Source: Pseudomonadota bacterium (GTDB lineage: Bacteria; Pseudomonadota; Alphaproteobacteria; Rhizobiales; Xanthobacteraceae). From it: DNA of 11,179 nucleotides. The translations under genes and the position numbers were made by a program. Under the pieces are notes generated by a model. The model ran no database searches and was not told the DNA's origin. It saw nothing but the letters and a program-made list of their open reading frames with translations. Below are positions 1-5,865 of the stretch, piece by piece (position 1 is the first letter of the stretch; each line of letters opens with the position of its first letter). The stretch lies in contig CAUJKG010000090.1 in NCBI GenBank assembly GCA_963205465.1, positions 1 through 11,179 on the forward strand, in the 5' to 3' direction.

Positions 1-349
1 TGGTGCGGATGAAATTCTCGCGCGACGTATCTGCGAAGCGGCCCTTTAATTCGTTCTTGTCGGAGAAGCTGATGGCATGAACATAAAAGTCGATGGTGCC
101 CCACTGCTTCTTCAGTTCGGCAAACACCGCGTCCACCGTGCTGACGTCCTCCACATCGCAGGGGAGCACGATCTTCGAGCCAACCGATTCCGCGAGCGGC
201 CGCACGCGGCGTTCGAGCGCGTCGCCCTGATAGGTGAAGGCGATTTCCGCCCCTTGCGCCGCGATCGCCTGTGCAATTCCCCAGGCGATCGAATGGTCGT
301 TGGCGACGCCCATGATGACGCCGCGCTTGCCTTGCATCAGTCCTTGCAT
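1..349 (-). CDS. fabI: Enoyl-[acyl-carrier-protein] reductase (NADH), FabI; partial, C-terminal part outside the window
   Basis: FabI catalyses the last, NAD(P)H-dependent reduction of each fatty-acid elongation cycle (enoyl-ACP to acyl-ACP) in the cytoplasm. Only the first ~116 residues are present and the frame is still open at base 1. Seen: the N-terminal short-chain dehydrogenase nucleotide-binding segment with the FabI pattern GVANDHSIAWGIA (residues 14-26), the FTYQ strand end, a CDVED segment, and the FabI signature HAISFSDKNELKGRF near residue 90. The catalytic Tyr-(x6)-Lys pair would lie beyond the edge. The ATG at 349 gives MQGLMQGKRG; a second in-frame ATG at 337 is preceded by AAGGA and could be the true start. 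Only 9 bp separate the start from the fabB stop, so it is the third gene of a fabA-fabB-fabI operon and probably translationally coupled. Identity is firm; assignment to one of the several FabI paralogs of these bacteria is not. Confidence 0.93.
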   Translation of the reverse strand, partial: MQGLMQGKRGVIMGVANDHSIAWGIAQAIAAQGAEIAFTYQGDALERRVRPLAESVGSKIVLPCDVEDVSTVDAVFAELKKQWGTIDFYVHAISFSDKNELKGRFADTSRENFIRT

Positions 350-358
350 CGAGTGCTC

Positions 359-1576
359 TTACGCATCCAGTTTCTTGAAGACGAGAGTCGCGTTGGTGCC
401 ACCGAACCCGAACGAGTTGGACAGCACACAACCGAGATTCACATTATCCTGCCGCTTGCGCACGATCGGGAGATCCGCAAATTCCGGATCGATCTCGTCG
501 ATATGCGCGCTTTCGCAGATGAAGCCGTTGTTCATCATCAGGAGCGAATAGATCGCTTCCTGCACGCCGGTCGCGCCGAGCGAATGGCCGGTCAGCGATT
601 TGGTCGCGGCGATCGGCGGGATGGTCTTGCCAAAGACTTCGCGGATCGCTTCGATTTCCTTCTGATCGCCGATCGGCGTCGAAGTGGCGTGCGGATTGAT
701 GTAATCGACTGGAAGCGTCAGCCCTTCCATCGCCATCCGCATGCAACGGATCGCGCCTTCGCCGGAAGGCTGCACCATGTCATAGCCGTCCGAGGTCGCG
801 CCGTAGCCTGCGATCTCGCCGTAAATCTTTGCGCCGCGGGCTTTCGCCTTGGAAAGCTCTTCCAGCACGAGCACGCCCGCACCACCGGCGATCACGAAGC
901 CGTCGCGGTTTTTATCATAAGCGCGGGAGGCCACCGCCGGTTTGTCATTATAGCCGGACGACATCGCTCCCATGGCGTCGAATAGCACGGAGAGCGTCCA
1001 GTCGAGATCTTCGCAGCCGCCGGCAAACATCGTGTCCTGCTTGCCGTTCTGAATCAGTTCATAGGCGTTGCCGATGCAGTGATTGGAAGTCGCGCAGGCC
1101 GACGAGATCGAATAGTTGAAACCCTTGATCTTGAACCAGGTCGCGAGCGTCGCACTCGCGGTCGAAGACATCGCCTTCGGCACGGCGAAGGGGCCGACCC
1201 GCTTCGGGCCTTTTTCCCGCGTGGTCTGCGCGGCTTCGACAATGGTCCGGGTGGAAGTACCGCCGGAGCCCATGATGATGCCGGTCTTCGGATTGGAGAT
1301 GTCGCCTTCCTCAAGGCCAGCGTCACGGATCGCCTGATCCATCGCGACGTGATTCCAGGCGGTGCCGCCGCCGTGAAAGCGCATGGCGCGGCGATCGACG
1401 ATCGCAGCCGGGTCGAGCGTCGGTGCGCCCGCGACCTGACTGCGGAATCCCATCTTCGATTGATCCTCGGAAAAGGAAATGCCGCTCTTGGCTTCGCGAA
1501 GCGAAGCGAGCACCTCCTGGGTGTTGTTGCCGATGGACGAAACGATGCCCATTCCGGTGACGACGACCCGCCGCAT
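359..1576 (-). CDS. fabB: Beta-ketoacyl-ACP synthase I (FabB)
   Basis: A 405-residue condensing enzyme that extends acyl-ACP with malonyl-ACP. In the FabA/FabB pathway it elongates the cis-3-decenoyl intermediate, committing carbon to unsaturated fatty acids. The thiolase-fold active site is complete: Cys161 in SSACATSNHCIG, His296 in NPHATSTPIGD, Lys326 and His331 in TKSLTGHSLGATG, and the C-terminal NSFGFGGTN loop (387-395). Length matches E. coli FabB (406 aa). The ATG is preceded by AAGAGGTAAGGGAA, with GAGG at 8 nt spacing, which supports this start. It lies 46 bp after fabA and 9 bp before fabI on the same strand, so co-transcription is very likely. FabF (KAS II) is the main alternative family, but the pairing with fabA and the FabB-like active-site context favour FabB. 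Confidence 0.96.
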   Translation of the reverse strand: MRRVVVTGMGIVSSIGNNTQEVLASLREAKSGISFSEDQSKMGFRSQVAGAPTLDPAAIVDRRAMRFHGGGTAWNHVAMDQAIRDAGLEEGDISNPKTGIIMGSGGTSTRTIVEAAQTTREKGPKRVGPFAVPKAMSSTASATLATWFKIKGFNYSISSACATSNHCIGNAYELIQNGKQDTMFAGGCEDLDWTLSVLFDAMGAMSSGYNDKPAVASRAYDKNRDGFVIAGGAGVLVLEELSKAKARGAKIYGEIAGYGATSDGYDMVQPSGEGAIRCMRMAMEGLTLPVDYINPHATSTPIGDQKEIEAIREVFGKTIPPIAATKSLTGHSLGATGVQEAIYSLLMMNNGFICESAHIDEIDPEFADLPIVRKRQDNVNLGCVLSNSFGFGGTNATLVFKKLDA

Positions 1577-1622
1577 TTCCCTTACCTCTTCTTTTTTGCT
1601 GTGAACGCGCGCTGCCGCGTTC

Positions 1623-2141
1623 TCAAGCCGTTACCGCGTCCTTGAACAGGCCAACTTTCATATCGCTTACGCGATAAACGACTTCGCCGTCGGCCTTAAG
1701 CCAGCCGTCGGCAATGCCGAGCACGAGCTTGGAACGCATCACACGCTTGAACTCGACCCCGTAAACGAGCTTCTTCACGGTCGGCTGAATCTGTCCGGTG
1801 AGTTTCACTTCGCCGACGCCGAGCGCACGGCCGCGCCCTTCGGCACCTGACCACCCGAGGAAGAAGCCAACCAGTTGCCACAAGCCATCAAGGCCGAGGC
1901 AGCCCGGCATCACCGGATCGCCTTTGAAGTGGCATTGGAAAAACCAGAGATCAGGCTTCACGTCCATTTCGGCGCGGACGTAACCCTTGCCGTTTTCGCC
2001 GCCGGTCTCCGAAATCTCGGTGATGCGGTCGAACATCAGCATGGGCGGCAGCGGAAGCTGGGCGTTGCCAGGACCGAACATTTCTCCACGCCCGCAAGCG
2101 AGCAAATCTTCATAGGCAAAACTTGAGCGCCGCTCGGTCAT
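1623..2141 (-). CDS. fabA: 3-hydroxydecanoyl-ACP dehydratase/isomerase (FabA)
   Basis: FabA dehydrates 3-hydroxydecanoyl-ACP and isomerises trans-2- to cis-3-decenoyl-ACP, the step that introduces the double bond in anaerobic-type unsaturated fatty-acid synthesis. At 172 residues it equals the E. coli enzyme. The hot-dog-fold catalytic segment is intact: His71 in CHFKGDPVMPG and Asp85 in CLGLDGLWQLVGF. The N-terminal ERRSSFAYEDLLACGRG and LPLPPMLMFDRI segments are typical. The ATG at 2141 follows GAGGA at a rather short 3-nt spacing; no better start is seen. It is the first gene of the operon with fabB and fabI and is divergent from irr. An FabZ assignment is unlikely because of the FabA-specific GDPVMPGCLGLD block and the fabB neighbour. 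Confidence 0.96.
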   Translation of the reverse strand: MTERRSSFAYEDLLACGRGEMFGPGNAQLPLPPMLMFDRITEISETGGENGKGYVRAEMDVKPDLWFFQCHFKGDPVMPGCLGLDGLWQLVGFFLGWSGAEGRGRALGVGEVKLTGQIQPTVKKLVYGVEFKRVMRSKLVLGIADGWLKADGEVVYRVSDMKVGLFKDAVTA

Positions 2142-2172
2142 GTTTCCTCGGTCTGTTTCCGCCCGTTATCTC

Positions 2173-2202
2173 GTAATCTGCGTAGCAAAGGTGAAGCGCC
2201 AA
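2173..2202 (-). promoter_or_regulatory. Candidate promoter of fabA-fabB-fabI (weak)
   Basis: On the minus strand, TTGGCG (2202-2197) and GATTAC (2178-2173) are separated by 18 bp and sit about 30 bp upstream of the fabA ATG. The match to sigma-70-type boxes is only partial, and other hexamers in this spacer could serve as well. The position in front of the first operon gene is the main support. Confidence 0.22.
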
Positions 2203-2238
2203 CGGAAGCCGGGCCAACGCCGCAGCTAACCAATTAAT

Positions 2239-2250
2239 AAACCATGGTTT
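2239..2250. promoter_or_regulatory. Perfect 12-bp palindrome in the fabA-irr spacer, possible operator
   Basis: AAACCATGGTTT is a perfect inverted repeat inside the most AT-rich stretch of the divergent spacer (about 2230-2262). It ends 10 bp upstream of the proposed irr -35 box and lies about 100 bp upstream of the fabA start. The symmetry and position suit a dimeric regulator, but it does not match the Irr/ICE element I know (TTTAGAA...TTCTAAA); only a lone TTTAGA follows at 2252-2257. The regulator, if any, is unknown. Confidence 0.3.
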
Positions 2251-2260
2251 TTTTAGATTA

Positions 2261-2289
2261 TTGCGTCCGCTGCCGCCAACACCTATTAT
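2261..2289 (+). promoter_or_regulatory. Candidate irr promoter
   Basis: TTGCGT (2261-2266) and TATTAT (2284-2289) are spaced by exactly 17 bp, giving a start of transcription near 2296 and a leader of about 85 nt to the ATG at 2381. This is the best sigma-70-like pair in the spacer. The adjacent AT-rich tract (2251-2260) would act as an upstream element. It is read from the sequence only. Confidence 0.42.
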
Positions 2290-2380
2290 AGTGCATGACC
2301 AAACGCCAGCCGGGGAAGCCTGTTTTTCCGCGCAAGCCATCTTGGTTACACCCAAACCTGTGCAAGTAACGGTATCTAAG

Positions 2381-2905
2381 ATGGTCGAGACCACCAACCA
2401 GCCCAATCCGCGCTTCGTCTTCCAGGAAGAAGAGATGACGCTTCCCGTAGAACGCCTCCGCGTCGAGCAGCCGGCAGGCCGCCGCACCGGCTGCCCGTTC
2501 CATGACGTGCGCGAGATGCTTCGCGAGGTGGGCCTGCGCCCGACGCGGCAGCGGCTGGCGCTGGGCTGGCTCCTCTTCGCCAAAGGCGACCGCCACATCA
2601 CGGCGGAATCGCTGCACGAAGAAGCACTGCGCGCCCGCTTCCCGGTTTCGCTCGCGACCGTTTACAACACGCTGCACCAGTTCACGGAAGTAAGCCTGCT
2701 GCGCGAAGTCGCGGTCGACGGTTCGAAGACCTATTTCGACACCAACGCTTCCGACCATCATCACTTCTACGTCGAGGGCCAGAGCGAACTGCTCGATATT
2801 CCCGGCGCGGAAGTCATGGTCGACCGTCTGCCGACGCCGCCGGAAGGCTTCGAGGTCGCGCGGGTGGATGTCGTGGTGCGGCTGCGCCGCAAGCAGCCCG
2901 CATAA
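2381..2905 (+). CDS. irr: Iron response regulator Irr (Fur family, heme-responsive)
   Basis: Irr is the Fur-superfamily regulator of alphaproteobacteria that senses heme rather than Fe2+ and controls heme synthesis, iron uptake and iron storage. Seen, numbered from the ATG at 2381: a heme regulatory motif GCPFH (Cys38-Pro39), a winged helix with LRPTRQRLALGWLLF and the recognition helix PVSLATVYNTL, then KTYFDTN and a His triplet SDHHHFY (126-128) characteristic of Irr. The C-terminal CxxC zinc motifs of classical Fur are absent. Start choice: codon use becomes strongly G/C-ending from 2381 onward, giving 174 aa. An ATG at 2435 (156 aa) has the better ribosome site (AGGA, 7 nt spacing) and also keeps the heme motif, so either is possible. 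The gene is divergent from fabA and converges on the SH3-domain gene 22 bp away. Confidence 0.92.
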   Translation: MVETTNQPNPRFVFQEEEMTLPVERLRVEQPAGRRTGCPFHDVREMLREVGLRPTRQRLALGWLLFAKGDRHITAESLHEEALRARFPVSLATVYNTLHQFTEVSLLREVAVDGSKTYFDTNASDHHHFYVEGQSELLDIPGAEVMVDRLPTPPEGFEVARVDVVVRLRRKQPA

Positions 2906-2927
2906 CGTCCGGCCGTTTCAGAAGCTC

Positions 2928-3434
2928 TTATTCGACGACTTCATCCGGATAGACGCCCCACAGGAGCGTCTGCAGGATATAGCCGTCGAAGCGATCCCCT
3001 GAGATCCGGCACCAGTTTTTTGCGCAGGCTTTGACACTCGCCACGACGCCGGGCTGCAACTCGGCGATCAGGCGGCCTTCGCCATTGGCTTGCTGGTAAA
3101 CCGGAACTGTTTTCGCGCCGGTATTGGCGCGCACGATTGCCGTGCGCCGCCCCGACAGCATGGCCTGATGCACCCAGCCGTCGGCGCCGTCCGAATCGCG
3201 GATGCGCCGCCAGTTCTCGAACTCGGCAATGATCTCCACCGGCAGGCCGGCGCGGGCGAAGGTCCAGCGGATATCGTGGTTCTGGCTCGGGCCGTTGCGG
3301 ACATGCACCTTGTCGGCCCGCAAGCTGACAAAGCGCGGCACCGGCAGCTTGTTCTGGTGTTGCGCGGCGGCGGGAACCGCAAAACCCGCGGCAAAAACCG
3401 CCGCGGCAAGAAGGACGCGTAGTTTAATCTGCAT
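2928..3434 (-). CDS. Exported protein with two bacterial SH3-like domains
   Basis: A 168-residue protein with a clear Sec signal peptide: MQIK, the hydrophobic stretch LRVLLAAAVFAAGFAV, and a likely cut after PAAA near residue 24. The mature part contains two SH3-like repeats. The first (about 36-95) has the typical VHVRNGPSQ start and WRRIRDSDGADGWVHQ ending. The second (about 99-158) has KTVPVYQ, a KACAKNWCRI strand with a possible Cys137-Cys142 pair, and DGYI. Bacterial SH3 modules of this kind often bind cell-wall or protein partners in the periplasm, but no enzymatic domain is present and the actual role is unknown. It is a stand-alone gene, convergent with irr and divergent from the dehydrogenase gene. 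The start is supported by the signal peptide; the ribosome site (GGAACGGGA) is moderate. Confidence 0.85.
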   Translation of the reverse strand: MQIKLRVLLAAAVFAAGFAVPAAAQHQNKLPVPRFVSLRADKVHVRNGPSQNHDIRWTFARAGLPVEIIAEFENWRRIRDSDGADGWVHQAMLSGRRTAIVRANTGAKTVPVYQQANGEGRLIAELQPGVVASVKACAKNWCRISGDRFDGYILQTLLWGVYPDEVVE

Positions 3435-3469
3435 TCCCGTTCCGTACTGCCCTTACGTCCCCAAGCATC

Positions 3470-3498
3470 AAAAGATCGCCGCGACACCGCAATGTCAA
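3470..3498 (-). promoter_or_regulatory. Candidate promoter of the SH3-domain gene
   Basis: On the minus strand a perfect TTGACA (3498-3493) is followed after 17 bp by TCTTTT (3475-3470), about 35 bp upstream of the ATG at 3434. The -35 box is ideal; the -10 is poor, so the exact -10 is uncertain. Confidence 0.4.
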
Positions 3499-3526
3499 TA
3501 GCGAGCGGTTACCCTTACGGGCAGCT

Positions 3527-3555
3527 TTGAGTTTCCAAAAACCCTCTGCTAGACA
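3527..3555 (+). promoter_or_regulatory. Candidate promoter of the dehydrogenase-VOC gene pair
   Basis: TTGAGT (3527-3532), a 17-bp spacer and TAGACA (3550-3555) lie about 65 bp upstream of the ATG at 3622. The boxes match the consensus only in part. It sits back to back with the candidate promoter for the minus-strand SH3 gene, in a 187-bp spacer that otherwise shows only a direct repeat CCCTTACG (3450-3457 and 3512-3519). Confidence 0.33.
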
Positions 3556-3621
3556 ACCCTAGGAACGGCCGGCGTGAGCCAGGCCATCTTGTTGTGATTG
3601 CAGGCCAAGGCGGGATACGCG

Positions 3622-4620
3622 ATGCCGAAGAAAAAGCCGCTCGTCGTTGTGACCCGGCGGCTTCCCGACATGGTTGAGACGAGGATGCGCGAACTTTTCG
3701 ACGCGCGCCTGAACGTCGAAGACCGCGCCATGAGCCAGACCGAGCTCGCCGAAGCGGTGAAGATGGCGGACGTGCTCGTGCCGACGATTACCGACCGCAT
3801 CGATAACGGCGTGCTCGCGCAGGCCGGGCCCAATCTCAAGCTGATCGCGAACTTCGGCAATGGTGTCGATCATATCGATGTTGCGACCGCACTTGCGCGC
3901 GGCATCACGGTGACGAATACGCCCGGCGTGCTGACGGAAGACGTCGCCGACATGACGATGGCGCTGATCCTCGCGGTGCCGCGGCGGCTCGCGGAAGGTT
4001 CGACCTTGCTGACCGCAGAGGACGAATGGCACGGCTGGTCGCCGACCTGGATGCTCGGCAAGCGCATGGCGGGCAAACGGCTCGGCATCATCGGCATGGG
4101 ACGCATCGGTTCTGCGGTCGCGCGCCGCGCCAAGGCGTTCGGCCTGCAGATTCACTATCACAACCGCCGCAAAGCCGCGGCCGATCTCGAGGAAGAACTC
4201 GAGGCAACTTATTGGGAGAGCCTCGATCAGATGCTCGCCCGGATGGACATCGTATCGGTCAACTGCCCGCACACGCCGGCCACGTATCATCTTCTGTCGG
4301 CACGCCGGCTGAAGCTGATGAAGCCCGAATCCTATATCGTGAATACCGCGCGCGGCCACGTTATCGATGAAGGTGCGCTCGCGCGCATGATCGAGGCGAA
4401 CGAACTCGCAGGCGCCGGCCTCGACGTGTTCGAGGAAGAGCCCGCGATCAATCCCAAATTGCTGAAGCTCGCGCGCAACCATAAGGTCGTGCTCTTGCCG
4501 CATATGGCGTCGGCCACCAGCGAGGGCCGCTTCGACATGGGCGAGAAGGTCATCGTCAACATCAAGACCTTCATGGATGGCCACCGCCCGCCCGACCGCG
4601 TGCTGCCGTCGATGCTCTAA
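3622..4620 (+). CDS. D-isomer-specific 2-hydroxyacid dehydrogenase, glyoxylate/hydroxypyruvate reductase type
   Basis: A 332-residue cytoplasmic oxidoreductase that probably reduces glyoxylate and/or hydroxypyruvate to glycolate/glycerate. The family fold is complete: an N-terminal catalytic lobe with NFGNGVDHIDV (78-87) and TNTPGVLTEDVAD (98-110), the Rossmann motif GMGRIG (158-163), and the catalytic triad Arg244 (NTARG), Glu273 (VFEEEP) and His294 (LPHMASAT). After the second beta strand the HNRRK segment (180-184) has basic residues where NAD-specific enzymes carry an acidic one, suggesting a preference for NADP(H). The ATG at 3622 is preceded by AAGGCGGGA; an in-frame TTG at 3598 would add eight atypical residues and is not preferred. 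The GyaR-like subclass fits best, but substrate cannot be fixed from sequence, since GhrA/GhrB-type or other 2-ketoacid reductases share these motifs. It is followed 9 bp later by a VOC gene, likely co-transcribed. Confidence 0.9.
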   Translation: MPKKKPLVVVTRRLPDMVETRMRELFDARLNVEDRAMSQTELAEAVKMADVLVPTITDRIDNGVLAQAGPNLKLIANFGNGVDHIDVATALARGITVTNTPGVLTEDVADMTMALILAVPRRLAEGSTLLTAEDEWHGWSPTWMLGKRMAGKRLGIIGMGRIGSAVARRAKAFGLQIHYHNRRKAAADLEEELEATYWESLDQMLARMDIVSVNCPHTPATYHLLSARRLKLMKPESYIVNTARGHVIDEGALARMIEANELAGAGLDVFEEEPAINPKLLKLARNHKVVLLPHMASATSEGRFDMGEKVIVNIKTFMDGHRPPDRVLPSML

Positions 4621-4629
4621 ACGGCAGGC

Positions 4630-5019
4630 ATGCTCGACCACGTTTCCCTGATCGTCGGCGATCTTGCCCGCGCCGAAAAATTCTACGACGCAATCATGCG
4701 AGCGCTCGGGTATCCGAAAGTCGTGCGCGACGAAGACCGCATCGGCTATGGCGAGCGCTCTTCAGCCGAGCATCCGGAACGCTGTTACATCTCCATTCGC
4801 GGCGGGCTGCCGAAGCGTTCAGAATCACGCCGCCACTGGGCGTTTCGCGCGCCTTCGCGCCAGGCGGTGATTGCTTTTCACAAAGACGGTCTTGCGAACG
4901 GCGGCATGGACGACGGCGCGCCCGGCCTGCGCGATTATCACCCGCATTATTTCGCGGCGTTCCTGATCGATCCGGACGGCAATAGACTGGAAGCGGTCTG
5001 CCACCGGGCGGAAAGCTAA
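4630..5019 (+). CDS. VOC (glyoxalase/bleomycin-resistance/dioxygenase fold) family protein
   Basis: A 129-residue single-domain VOC protein built from two beta-alpha-beta-beta-beta modules. Seen: LDHVSLIVGDLARAEKFYDAIM at the start, with His4 as the first metal-ligand position; RRHWAFRA with His69; and the C-terminal FLIDPDGNRLEAVCH with Glu121. These His/His/Glu positions are the usual metal ligands, so the protein may well bind a divalent metal. Relatives include glyoxalase I-like lyases, fosfomycin- and bleomycin-resistance proteins and many uncharacterised members; substrate is unknown. The start lies 9 bp behind the hydroxyacid dehydrogenase stop, so the two are probably one transcript and might deal with related small 2-oxo compounds (inference only). 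Its TAA interlocks with the stop codon of the convergent adenylyltransferase gene. Confidence 0.85.
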   Translation: MLDHVSLIVGDLARAEKFYDAIMRALGYPKVVRDEDRIGYGERSSAEHPERCYISIRGGLPKRSESRRHWAFRAPSRQAVIAFHKDGLANGGMDDGAPGLRDYHPHYFAAFLIDPDGNRLEAVCHRAES

Positions 5020-5819
5020 CGCGCTTCGCGCGATAACGTCTGCGTGGACGCGCTTCCCGACAACGGATTCTCCGGCGACCATTCATAGCGCAGCGTTTCA
5101 AAACGCATGTTGCGCAGGTCCATCATCAGCAACCTACCGACCAGACTCTCGCCAAAGCCGACGATCGCGCGGAGCACCTCGACTGCGGCCATGGTCCCGG
5201 CGACGCCAGCAATCGCGCCCAAGATTCCGGCCTGCTCGCAGGCGGGAACCGTCCCTTCCGGCGGCGGCTCAGGGAAAAGGCAGCGATAGGTCGGGTTCGG
5301 CTTGCCATCCGGTCCCTGTTCGTGCGCACGGATCGTGGTCAGCGTCGCATCGAAGACTCCGAGTGCCGCCGTCACCAGCGGTTTCCGCTGATGAAAGCAG
5401 GTGTCGGATACGAGATAGCGGGTTTCGAAATTATCCGAACCGTCGAGCACGATGTCGTAGTTCTTGATGATCCGTGCCGCGTTGCCGAGCGTCAGCCGTT
5501 GCTCATGCACTTCGACATTGACGTGCGGATTGAGCCGGGAAACGGCGAGCGACGCGCTCTCTGTTTTCGGGCGGCCGATATGCGAGGTCGCGTGCAGCAC
5601 CTGCCGCTGCAAATTCGAGAGTGAAACCTTGTCGTCGTCGACGATACCGAGCGTGCCGACACCGGCCGCCGCCAGATAGAGGATCGCGGGCGAACCGATG
5701 CCGCCGGCCCCGATCGAGAGCACCCGGGCCGCCCTGAGCTTCTGCTGCCCCTGCCCGCCGACCTCACGCAGCACGATGTGGCGCGCGTAACGCTCAAGTT
5801 CCTCCGGTGACAGCGCCAT
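5016..5819 (-). CDS. moeB: MoeB/ThiF-family E1-like adenylyltransferase (probably molybdopterin-synthase adenylyltransferase)
   Basis: A 267-residue cytoplasmic enzyme of the family that adenylates the C-terminal Gly-Gly of a ubiquitin-like sulfur carrier (MoaD or ThiS), using ATP. Seen: the N-terminal ELERYARHIVLREVGGQGQ helix, the ATP loop GAGGIGSP (37-44), VDDDKVSLSNLQRQVLH with Arg72, the GSDNFETRY segment with Asp129, and the catalytic-type Cys194 in PACEQAGILGAIAGV. No rhodanese domain follows. Oddly, the two CxxC pairs that bind structural zinc in E. coli MoeB are not kept: TYRC retains only Cys180, and the C-terminal region (RYEWSPENPLSG) has no cysteine. The ATG at 5819 has GAGG 8 nt upstream. 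No moa/moe or thi genes lie nearby, so MoeB versus ThiF or another HesA-type role is uncertain. Its promoter must overlap the start of the divergent MBL gene. Confidence 0.82.
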   Translation of the reverse strand: MALSPEELERYARHIVLREVGGQGQQKLRAARVLSIGAGGIGSPAILYLAAAGVGTLGIVDDDKVSLSNLQRQVLHATSHIGRPKTESASLAVSRLNPHVNVEVHEQRLTLGNAARIIKNYDIVLDGSDNFETRYLVSDTCFHQRKPLVTAALGVFDATLTTIRAHEQGPDGKPNPTYRCLFPEPPPEGTVPACEQAGILGAIAGVAGTMAAVEVLRAIVGFGESLVGRLLMMDLRNMRFETLRYEWSPENPLSGSASTQTLSREAR

Positions 5820-5865
5820 GGTGCAAGCCTCGCAATTCTTCCCAAGTTCAGCCTATCATGACGGC

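Noticed and set aside
77..985. Plus-strand open frame of about 300 codons opposite fabI and fabB
   Set aside because: Antisense to two well-supported fatty-acid genes and spans their junction; no domain recognised.
2252..2266. Irr iron-control element (ICE) in the fabA-irr spacer
   Set aside because: Only one half, TTTAGA, is present; the matching TTCTAAA half is missing.
2261..2380. Upstream extension of irr from a TTG at 2261
   Set aside because: Codon third positions there are not G/C-biased, the TTG coincides with the proposed -35 box, and Irr proteins do not carry such a long N-terminal extension.
2906..2927. Terminator between convergent irr and the SH3-domain gene
   Set aside because: The 22-bp gap has no usable stem-loop with a T-tract.
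3559..4641. Minus-strand open frame of 360 codons opposite the hydroxyacid dehydrogenase
   Set aside because: The plus-strand gene has a complete catalytic triad and nucleotide-binding motif; the antisense product is His/Arg-rich low-complexity sequence with no family signature.
5818..5865. Alternative start of the MBL gene at 5818
   Set aside because: It would place 16 extra residues before a well-formed signal peptide and overlap the start codon of the divergent gene.
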